From an uncultured Bacteroidota bacterium (GTDB lineage Bacteria; Bacteroidota; Bacteroidia; Chitinophagales; Chitinophagaceae): a stretch of 30,882 bases of DNA. Every line of letters starts with the position of its first letter. The stretch's first letter is position 1. The DNA is taken from the NCBI GenBank assembly GCA_946479615.1, contig CAMLGR010000041.1:1-30882 (forward strand), in the 5' to 3' direction. The notes beneath the pieces were generated by a model. It was not told the DNA's origin. It saw nothing but the letters and a program-made list of their open reading frames with translations, and searched no databases. A program made the position numbers and the translations under genes. Positions 6,736 to 13,253 of the stretch are shown here, in pieces.

Positions 6736-8016
6736 ATGCAAAAGGATTCCCAGATTTTTGATCTCATCAACCAGGAACTTCAGCGTCAGCGTAATGGTAT
6801 CGAATTGATCGCTTCGGAAAACTTTACATCCCTGCAGGTAATACAGGCTATGGGCACCTGCCCTACTAATAAATATGCAGAAGGATATCCTGGCAAGCGT
6901 TATTATGGCGGCTGCGAGATCGTTGATGAAATTGAAACACTTGCTATTGAAAGATTGAAGAAGGTTTTTAATGCCAGCTGGGCCAATGTGCAACCACATA
7001 GCGGCGCCCAGGCCAATGCAGCAGTATTCCTCGCCTGTGTAAAACCCGGTGAAAAGGTATTGGGGCTCGACCTGAGCATGGGTGGACACCTGACACATGG
7101 AAGTCCTGCGAATTTCAGTGGTAAAAATTACCATGCATTATTCTATGGAGTAAAAAAAGAAACAGGACTGGTAGATTATGATCAGTTGGAAGCAGTGGCC
7201 TTAAAAGAAAAACCAAAGATGATCATCTGTGGCGCTTCTGCCTATAGCCGTGACTGGGATTATAAACGCATCCGTGAAGTAGCTGATAAGATCGGTGCAG
7301 TGATCATGGCGGATATCGCGCATCCTGCCGGGTTGATCGCCAGTGGTTTATTAAATGATCCGTTTGAACATTGTCATATCATTACGTCTACTACCCATAA
7401 GACATTACGCGGGCCCCGTGGTGGTATTATCATGCTGCGTCATGATTTTGAAAATCCCTGGGGCATCAAAGATCCGAAAGGCAATACCCGTACGATGAGC
7501 CAGTTACTCGACCTCGCTGTATTCCCGGGTACACAGGGCGGACCATTGGAGCATATCATTGCTGCCAAAGCCGTAGCTTTCGGTGAAATATTAAGTGAAG
7601 ATTTTAAGTCGTATGGCAAACAAGTGATCTCGAATGCACAGGCGATGGCCAAAGCATTGGTATCGCGTGGATATGACCTGATCAGTAATGGCACTGACAA
7701 TCATCTGATGCTGATCGATCTCCGGAATAAGAACCTTACCGGTAAAAAAGCACAGGAAACACTTGACAAGGCACATATCACATTAAATAAAAATGCAGTA
7801 CCGTTTGATGATAAATCGCCGTTTGTAACATCGGGTATCCGTGTAGGTGTGCCGGCGGTTACGACCAGGGGAATGAAAGAGAAGGATATGGAAACGGTAG
7901 TAGCAATGATCGATAAGGTATTGATAAATGCGGATGATGAAAAAACGCTCAGTACCACGAAATCGGAAGTCAAAGAATTTATGCAGCAATTCCCGTTATA
8001 TCCTGAATTAGGGTAG
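6736..8016 (+). CDS. glyA: Serine hydroxymethyltransferase
   Basis: The 426-residue PLP enzyme converts serine and tetrahydrofolate to glycine and 5,10-methylene-tetrahydrofolate, feeding one-carbon units to purine, thymidylate and methionine synthesis in the cytoplasm. Diagnostic blocks are IELIASENF (22-30), [17 protein letters not shown] (44-60), [12 protein letters not shown] (85-96), [10 protein letters not shown] (191-200) and [13 protein letters not shown] (218-230), where K222 is the PLP Schiff-base lysine. The C-terminal [15 protein letters not shown] is also intact. The length is normal and the gene appears complete. It is divergent from the nucleotidyltransferase. A perfect inverted repeat follows its stop. 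No glycine riboswitch was seen in the upstream gap. Confidence 0.97.
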   Translation: MQKDSQIFDLINQELQRQRNGIELIASENFTSLQVIQAMGTCPTNKYAEGYPGKRYYGGCEIVDEIETLAIERLKKVFNASWANVQPHSGAQANAAVFLACVKPGEKVLGLDLSMGGHLTHGSPANFSGKNYHALFYGVKKETGLVDYDQLEAVALKEKPKMIICGASAYSRDWDYKRIREVADKIGAVIMADIAHPAGLIASGLLNDPFEHCHIITSTTHKTLRGPRGGIIMLRHDFENPWGIKDPKGNTRTMSQLLDLAVFPGTQGGPLEHIIAAKAVAFGEILSEDFKSYGKQVISNAQAMAKALVSRGYDLISNGTDNHLMLIDLRNKNLTGKKAQETLDKAHITLNKNAVPFDDKSPFVTSGIRVGVPAVTTRGMKEKDMETVVAMIDKVLINADDEKTLSTTKSEVKEFMQQFPLYPELG

Positions 8017-8024
8017 AGAAAATC

Positions 8025-8087
8025 AAAATTCAAAAGTAAAAATTCAAAATACCATGTTGATATTTTGAATTTTTACTTTTGAATTTT
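8025..8087. repeat. Perfect 27-bp inverted repeat after glyA
   Basis: The arms 8025-8051 and 8061-8087 are exact inverted copies made of AAAATTCAAAAGTAAAA words around a 9-base loop (CCATGTTGA). It begins 9 bases after the glyA stop. It is AT-only apart from isolated G/C and lacks a separate U-tract. The same words recur near 29190-29276 and 30550-30580. Confidence 0.85.
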
Positions 8088-8115
8088 AAATTTATTCCCA
8101 TTAAATACCTCATCT

Positions 8116-8532
8116 ATGATCCAGCGTCAGCAAACACTTTGGTTATTATTGTCAGGGGTTTGTTCTTTCCTGACTTTCCAGTTTCCTTTTTATACAGGCA
8201 ACCGGATGGAGAATAATATGTCTACGTTTGCCGAGATGGAAGCGGGCAGTAATTTTTTCCTGCTGGTGTTGACGGCTGTTTTGATACTGGTGGCGCTGGT
8301 GGGCATCTTCTTATTCAAAGATCGCAAAACGCAATTAAAGGTGGCGATGGCCGGCATCCTGTTATCTGCTGTTTTATTATTGCTCTATTTCTTACAGGTA
8401 AAGAATTTTGAGAAAGGGAATTTTGCACTGACCTCTGTATTTGCCGTGGCCATTCCGATCGGTTATATCATGGCCGCCCGTGGCATCTGGAAAGATGAAA
8501 AGCTGGTGAAGAGTTTGGATAAGTTGAGATAA
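8116..8532 (+). CDS. DUF4293 family membrane protein
   Basis: The 138-residue protein has four predicted membrane helices: about residues 8-26, 48-66, 74-93 and 101-119. The opening MIQRQQTLWLLLSG is the characteristic start of the DUF4293 family, which is confined to Bacteroidota, and the length fits. The tail (GIWKDEKLVKSLDKLR) is charged and presumably cytoplasmic. The function of the family is unknown. It lies 99 bases downstream of glyA in the same direction but is separated by the perfect inverted repeat, so cotranscription is uncertain. No clear terminator follows within 300 bases. Confidence 0.8.
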   Translation: MIQRQQTLWLLLSGVCSFLTFQFPFYTGNRMENNMSTFAEMEAGSNFFLLVLTAVLILVALVGIFLFKDRKTQLKVAMAGILLSAVLLLLYFLQVKNFEKGNFALTSVFAVAIPIGYIMAARGIWKDEKLVKSLDKLR

Positions 8533-8588
8533 TCTCATTTATTACATTGTCTGCCACGAAGTGTATGTATTCTCTGCGATCCTCTGTG

Positions 8589-8735
8589 GAACAATCCCTG
8601 AATTAGTCCGGGAGCACGATGGGCACCAGGCGGCTGCGCCGCCCACAATAAAAGCCCCGCCTTATTATTTTTCTTGTGCTCTTCGTGGCTCACTGCGCGG
8701 GCTTGTGTCCTTTGTGCTACAAAAACAATCCCCGG
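8589..8735. repeat. ~147-bp dispersed repeat, copy 1
   Basis: It is about 90% identical to 10080-10227 in direct orientation. The core has a hairpin GGCGGC-TGC-GCCGCC and an outer GAGCAC/GTGCTC pair, followed by CTTCGTGG and TCCTTTGTG words related to the 3779-3938 repeat. There is no credible coding frame. Confidence 0.8.
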
Positions 8736-9112
8736 CAGGATAAGTGAAAGAAACCCTGCCACTTCTCATGATTTCTAAGTGCGCCCTGCATAACCGGTCA
8801 ACAAGTGCAATATAGCATCGGCGGGCCGTGGTTTGCAACAATAATACGCGACGACCGGAGAAGTCATTCGTGAAATGACTTTTTTCAGCGTGAGCACTAT
8901 TTGATAAAATGAAGAAGTCCCAAAAAAGGCTAGATACAGAACACTCAAAATCTGTTTAAATACTGCTTATACACAGCAGCAACAACCGATATAGAAAACA
9001 TAGACAAAAGATAAGGAAAACCCAAAGAAAAGATATAGCGGCGATACAGAAAACATAGAGCTCAGATTGCAGCTGATCCGAAAGAAAGGAGGACAGCCTC
9101 GTTGTGACTGAT
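8736..9112. other. Gene-free stretch of the accessory island
   Basis: No supportable gene lies here. A short open frame at 8786-8872 is too short to call. Two direct copies of CGATAYAGAAAACATAGA start at 8987 and 9042. A minus-strand frame over 8967-9185 is rich in Cys, Phe and Ser, and unlike a real protein. Confidence 0.5.
8861..8886 (+). terminator. Possible terminator in the gene-free stretch
   Basis: AAGTCATT (8861-8868) pairs with AATGACTT (8874-8881), followed by TTTTT. It is more than 320 bases past the nearest plus-strand gene, so it may end a transcript from 8116-8532 or a lost gene. Confidence 0.45.
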
Positions 9113-9537
9113 GATTAGACATAAGTCTATTGATATCACTCACTATGATTGTGCAAACCTGATTGCATTGAAAGATCATGGACAACTGTGGAAGATTTCG
9201 AAATCATTTGCCCGGCTTCTACGGGATTTCTGTAAACTACAGGCGACCCCTACAGGGTCTGTATTCCGTATATGATCAGTGCTATAAACAGGCGGCTCCT
9301 ACGGAGCCGGCAGAATCATTTTATCGTTGATTTCTTTTAGCTTATAAGCAAGTTTGTTTAACAGCCGTAGTTATGATTTTATGTTTTCTCATTTGAGTAA
9401 TGCTATACTCATTGCTCCGTAGGAGGATCCTGTTTATAGTATTGTAAAAAAAGGTAACTAAGGCTCCATCGGAGCCACCTGTAAACCGGAAGACTAATGA
9501 TAACGGGCCTGAGATTAGACATAAGTCAATTATATCA
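9113..9537. repeat. REP-like hairpin cluster inside a 400-bp-spaced direct repeat
   Basis: GATTAGACATAAGTC occurs at 9113-9127 and 9513-9527, exactly 400 bases apart, with ATT and ATATCA matching beyond it. Between them lie at least four copies of an ACAGG + 2 bases + hairpin unit. They are GACCCC-TAC-AGGGTC (9245-9259), GGCTCC-TAC-GGAGCC (9294-9308), an inverted copy around 9413-9439 and another around 9462-9483. A degenerate fifth copy is near 9214-9232. CTATAAACAGG (9282-9292) and its inverse CCTGTTTATAG (9429-9439) bound the central pair. No transposase is present; this looks like a non-autonomous REP/MITE-type cluster. Confidence 0.65.
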
Positions 9538-9549
9538 AAGAATAAAATT

Positions 9550-9557
9550 TACATTTG
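9550..9557 (+). promoter_or_regulatory. Candidate -7 box for the 9585 lipoprotein gene
   Basis: TACATTTG matches TAnnTTTG and is the same octamer seen before uvrA, the DsbD-domain gene and the second type IX cargo gene. It lies 27 bases before the ATG at 9585. No good -33 element is visible. Confidence 0.45.
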
Positions 9558-9584
9558 TCTATTATTCTTTTTAATAAAAAATCA

Positions 9585-10007
9585 ATGAGAATTATATCCA
9601 GCATAGCATTTCTAAGTGCTTATATAAGCATGCTGATTTCCTTCAATTCCTGCTCACATCCAACGTTAACGTGCGATAACCTCAGGACCGGGAATTTCTA
9701 TTATTATCCAATCAACGATACAACAAAATACAAAATAGAAAGAAATGATTCAGTTCAAATTGAAACAAACTTAAGTACAGGCAAGTCCCAGGAAAATAAG
9801 ATTACCTGGCTAAATAAATGCACATATAAACTTACCCCTATTAATGTTCCAAAAAATGTAAGTGGTGCAGATAGCTTTTTGTTAGCAAATCCTACCGAAA
9901 TTACAATTTTAGAAATCGCCAAACAGTACTACATTTTCACATGCCGAATTGATAGTGCAGAAAAACATCTAACAATAACGGATACACTCTTTAATGCAAA
10001 TCCCTGA
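9585..10007 (+). CDS. Small putative lipoprotein, function unknown
   Basis: The 140-residue protein has a lipoprotein-type leader: MRIISSIAFLSAYISMLISF followed by NSCSHP, with the lipobox cysteine at residue 23. The ATG at 9585 is chosen over a TTG at 9555 because the TTG lies inside the -7 box and would add residues before the leader. The mature part reads CDNLRTGNFYYYPINDTTKY, then IERNDSVQIE, then ITWLNKCTYKLTPI. This is a pattern I recall from small Bacteroidota lipoproteins of unknown role, some mislabelled as topoisomerase. It is more AT-rich than its neighbours, and it sits alone between the two 147-bp direct repeats, so acquisition as a cassette is possible. Confidence 0.65.
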   Translation: MRIISSIAFLSAYISMLISFNSCSHPTLTCDNLRTGNFYYYPINDTTKYKIERNDSVQIETNLSTGKSQENKITWLNKCTYKLTPINVPKNVSGADSFLLANPTEITILEIAKQYYIFTCRIDSAEKHLTITDTLFNANP

Positions 10008-10079
10008 ATCTTTTATTGTGATGGTTATTTCCTTCTTGTATGCACATGATTTCTTTGAACGATTACAAACAACCCCGAG

Positions 10080-10227
10080 GAACAATTCTTAAATTAAATC
10101 AGGGAGCACGATGGGCACCAGGCGGCTGCGCCGCCCACAATGAAAGCCCCGCCTTATTATTCTTCTTGTGCTCTTCGTGGCTCACTGCGCGGGCTTGTGT
10201 CCTTTGTGTTACAAACTGCAACCCCGG
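10080..10227. repeat. ~148-bp dispersed repeat, copy 2
   Basis: This is the direct copy of 8589-8735, with the same GGCGGC-TGC-GCCGCC hairpin and GAGCAC/GTGCTC outer pair. It starts 72 bases after the lipoprotein stop. Short plus-strand frames crossing it are shared by both copies and are not protein-like. Confidence 0.8.
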
Positions 10228-10420
10228 TTTATTTACCTGTCATTTTACAAAAGCTACATCTCCCCGACCTGAAAAAAAATGTGATGAATCACATTCTTTT
10301 ATGTAAAATACCCCTGTCTCAGCCCATGTCTATTCCCCGCGGCCCTCGGTAGAGCAATTACAATTCGTTTTTTACACATAGACACAGAGATACATAAGGA
10401 ATACACACATAGAGTTATAA
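10228..10420. other. Gene-free interval with ACACATAGA words
   Basis: No gene was found. Around 10372-10412 there are iterated words (CACATAGACACAGAGATACA, then CACACATAGAG) resembling the word-type repeats elsewhere, but with no paired arm. Confidence 0.4.
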
Positions 10421-10447
10421 TAAAAAAGGCCGGCAAGAATGCCGGCC
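10421..10447 (-). terminator. Intrinsic terminator of the first type IX cargo gene
   Basis: An 8-bp GC stem, GGCCGGCA (10428-10435) with TGCCGGCC (10440-10447), has an AGAA loop. On the minus strand it is followed by TTTTTTA. It lies 26 bases beyond the minus-strand stop. Confidence 0.9.
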
Positions 10448-10473
10448 GATTTTCTCTCTATTAGTACCCGTCT

Positions 10474-12873
10474 CTATTGAACTATGAAATGTTTGCTTTG
10501 CTGGTATCCATCACCACTCACGAGCATGGTATACATGCCTGCTTTCACAGCGGGCAGCGACAATGTCTCCGATATGGATCCACCCTGGCTCACTACCAGT
10601 TTCTGGTATACCTGCTGACCTGTTGCGTTGATCACTTTCACATTATATTGACCACTTCTGATACCTGTCAGCGATAAGGTAAGCTGGCTGCCACTAACCG
10701 GGTTCGGATATAATGTAAAGCTTTGTTTTACATTTCCGATCTCTACCCGCAATATCTTACTCATGATCACCTTACCTGCTATTTCCTGCACTTTGATGCG
10801 ATAGAAGTTAGAACCGGCAGCCGGGGAAGCATCGAATGCTGTATAGTCGGCCCTGTCGTTCTGGTTACTCTTAGGCAATTGCTTGCCAAGTGCAGCAAAG
10901 TCTCTTCCGTTTACAGAATGCTCGATGGTATAGTCCACCAGGTCCCTTTCTGTCAGGTTGCTCCATTCGATCTGCACACCATTGTTCTTTTCGTAAGCAC
11001 GTACATTGTCAAACAATACCGGTAATGGATTTGCTGCTGCCGCTGTACTACCCAACGCAAAAGGACTGAAAGTAGTTACACCGTTCCAGGTAACTGTTCC
11101 GCTTACTGCATTCCCGGTCGTACCACCATCACGTTTGAATGAGTTCCAGCTCGTACCATTGGAATGAGCGACTACGATACTTGCCAGGTCGGTAACATAA
11201 GCAGCAGAATTACAATTGCTGAAAGAATTCCAGTACAAGGTTACATTGGCAGTAGCAGTACCTGTTGCGCGTGTAAGCATCCAGTATTCGCAATAGCTGA
11301 CATGATCCAATCCGCTTGCCGTGATCGTTGCACCGGCTGTGCTCGCAGGATTGGCTTTGTGTTCTGCCTGGAAATCACTGCTCGAAGTAAGGCCCGAAAT
11401 AGCGATCGGGATCAAACCTGCACCTGCACGTCCTGTAGGGAATACAAAGTTGTCGTTTCCTCTTTTCGTGATCGGTCCTACTACAAAAGAAGAGCTGGTA
11501 GCATTTGCCGTAGCATTATCATTGACAGTGATCAGGTTGGCGGCTGTTGTACGCAATTCACCATGCTGAAGACTAAGACTTCCTGTTACTGCCATCGGCT
11601 GGGATAAAGTAACATTACCACCCGTATTGTTGATAACAATATTTCTTGCTGTAGAAGCAGTAGGAGATGTAGTGAATATACCGGTTATAGCACCCCCGAA
11701 TTCATAATCTGCACCACTGCTATATGTTTTGGTACCAGTTACCTGAATAGTACCAGGCAAACCAGCTGCATTCGCCGTGATCACTTTACCTGTAGATGCC
11801 AGCGTAAATGAACCCGCTGAACCATTCAGTACAGAAGTTCCGAAGTTCACGATCGCGCCACCATTCACGACAAAGTTCACCGAACCCGAAATCGTTCCGC
11901 CTGATTTGGTAAACAGTTGCTGAGTATTACCATCGAAGTTCACGGTTACTGTAGCACCCGCACCACCATCTTCCTTTAATGTACCACCTGTCATTTCAAA
12001 ATCACCGGCTATATTCAGCTCGCTTCCTCCATTATCATGATCGATAGAAAAACTACCGGAAGTCATTTTAAATTTCTTATCAACCGTAACTGTGCGATTG
12101 GCATTACTATTTGTCAACCGAAGATCATTTCCTGCAGCGCCTGTATTCGAAAGTGTCAGGTTACCGGCACAATCCAGGTCATCACCTATCTCAACATCAT
12201 CTGTAAGGTTGCTGCTGAAAGTAACGTTCCCAAATGTCTGATCCATACCACCGGGGTAATTATCATTCATACCCGTAATGTTACAATTGGAATTAGCGTT
12301 CCAGGTTGCATCGGGAACGGTGCCACCATTTACTGCATGGATATAAGTACCGCCATTGCCGAAGCTGAGACGCGCAGTAGTGCTGTTGATCGTACCACCA
12401 TTGTTCTGCAGGGTACCTGTTACCACCGTGCTGTTACCAGTGCTGCTGGTACTGTACGTACGGCCGCTGTTAACAACAAGCGTTCCGTCGATAGCTGCAG
12501 TAGAATTATTATTCAATGAAATATTGACATTCGTACCGATAGTCAGAGAAGAACCATTGTCAACCACCAGGTCTGTTACACCCGTGCCATTATTGATAGT
12601 CAGTGTACGTGTATTAGCCGCCTGGAGCGTAACAGCAGAGTTACCTGTTACGATCAGTTTACCAAGATTGATATTCGAGGAAAAAGCGACATTCGTTATG
12701 ATCGCTGTATTTCCATTGAATACAACAGTATCGCCTGTACCCGGCACACCGGTAGGCGACCAGTTACCTCCTGTATTCCAGGCTCCGTTACCTCCACTCC
12801 ATGTTTTCCGGGTTTGAGACCAGCCTGCCATCGTTAATAGCAGAAGGGTCATAATTAAGTAGAACTTTCTCAT
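10474..12873 (-). CDS. Secreted beta-repeat protein with type IX sorting domain (paralog A)
   Basis: The 799-residue exported protein opens with a signal peptide (MRKFYLIMTLLLLTMAGWSQ). The next ~430 residues are Gly/Asn/Thr/Ser-rich with many short beta strands (TLTINNGTG, GSSLTIG, GNLTLSN), likely a beta-helix or adhesin-like fold. A second region at about 470-620 contains SFVVGPITKRGNDNFVFPTG and CEYWMLTRATGTA. Then comes a fibronectin-like segment (VQIEWSNLTERDLVDYTIEH). The C-terminus (FTLYPNPVSG through AGMYTMLVSGDGYQQSKHFI) is a type A sorting domain of the type IX secretion system, which directs export through the outer membrane and removal or lipid attachment. No catalytic motif is seen. 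It is a tandem paralog of 13254-15806. Confidence 0.85.
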   Translation of the reverse strand: MRKFYLIMTLLLLTMAGWSQTRKTWSGGNGAWNTGGNWSPTGVPGTGDTVVFNGNTAIITNVAFSSNINLGKLIVTGNSAVTLQAANTRTLTINNGTGVTDLVVDNGSSLTIGTNVNISLNNNSTAAIDGTLVVNSGRTYSTSSTGNSTVVTGTLQNNGGTINSTTARLSFGNGGTYIHAVNGGTVPDATWNANSNCNITGMNDNYPGGMDQTFGNVTFSSNLTDDVEIGDDLDCAGNLTLSNTGAAGNDLRLTNSNANRTVTVDKKFKMTSGSFSIDHDNGGSELNIAGDFEMTGGTLKEDGGAGATVTVNFDGNTQQLFTKSGGTISGSVNFVVNGGAIVNFGTSVLNGSAGSFTLASTGKVITANAAGLPGTIQVTGTKTYSSGADYEFGGAITGIFTTSPTASTARNIVINNTGGNVTLSQPMAVTGSLSLQHGELRTTAANLITVNDNATANATSSSFVVGPITKRGNDNFVFPTGRAGAGLIPIAISGLTSSSDFQAEHKANPASTAGATITASGLDHVSYCEYWMLTRATGTATANVTLYWNSFSNCNSAAYVTDLASIVVAHSNGTSWNSFKRDGGTTGNAVSGTVTWNGVTTFSPFALGSTAAAANPLPVLFDNVRAYEKNNGVQIEWSNLTERDLVDYTIEHSVNGRDFAALGKQLPKSNQNDRADYTAFDASPAAGSNFYRIKVQEIAGKVIMSKILRVEIGNVKQSFTLYPNPVSGSQLTLSLTGIRSGQYNVKVINATGQQVYQKLVVSQGGSISETLSLPAVKAGMYTMLVSGDGYQQSKHFIVQ

Positions 12874-12962
12874 TGCTCAGTGTTTTGTTTGTTAAAATGA
12901 TATATAGAATAAGAGTACACTACCGTATGGGTGTAACATGGGATGGACTACTGAGCTTTTAA

Positions 12963-13100
12963 GTAGGATTGGAGCACGGCAAATTCTTAGACACCACAAC
13001 GGTTTCGGAGGAGGACGTGAACAGCAGACTGTTCATTGACTATGTAAAAGGATTTCTGGTACGGAATTCAGAGAAGTTGGATGAGGATCGCTTTATATGA
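12963..13100 (+). pseudogene. Possible gene relic between the two cargo genes
   Basis: An open stretch of 45 codons after an in-frame TAA (12960-12962) ends at TGA 13098-13100. It has no ATG and reads LEHGKFLDTTTVSEEDVNSR, then LFIDYVKGFLVRN, then SEKLDEDRFI. Its composition looks like a helical protein C-terminus rather than random translation. No family is recognised. It could be a remnant of a gene lost between the duplicated cargo genes, or chance. Confidence 0.25.
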
Positions 13101-13203
13101 TAAAAGCAGAAGAACAAAACTATAAACCGGTTTTGGTTTTCACAAGCATTTCACATAAAATATTTATTTGATACCCGTAAAACTACGACTATCCTGACAT
13201 AGA

Positions 13204-13248
13204 TCATGAATAGCTGGCCCTGTACAGGCAGTGACCAGCTATTCATGA
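13204..13248 (-). terminator. Hairpin after the second type IX cargo gene
   Basis: A perfect 14-bp stem, TCATGAATAGCTGG (13204-13217) with CCAGCTATTCATGA (13235-13248), encloses a 17-base loop that contains the palindrome CCTGTACAGG. It lies 5 bases beyond the minus-strand stop at 13254. No U-tract follows, so it may stabilise the 3' end rather than terminate. Confidence 0.6.
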
Positions 13249-13253
13249 ACTTA

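Noticed and set aside
8967..9185. 72-residue minus-strand frame in the gene-free island
   Set aside because: It has cysteine and phenylalanine runs (GCCCCV), crosses one copy of the 15-bp direct repeat, and has no promoter or family resemblance.
9555..9584. Earlier TTG start for the small lipoprotein
   Set aside because: The TTG lies inside the TACATTTG -7 box and would place ten residues before a complete lipoprotein leader.
10040..10352. Plus-strand frames of 70-88 residues over the second 147-bp repeat
   Set aside because: The same reading exists in the first repeat copy with different continuation, so it reflects the repeat and not a gene.
11164..12817. Several plus-strand frames of 80-160 residues inside the first type IX cargo gene
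   Set aside because: They are antisense to a complete gene with signal peptide and sorting domain, and codon use follows the minus strand.
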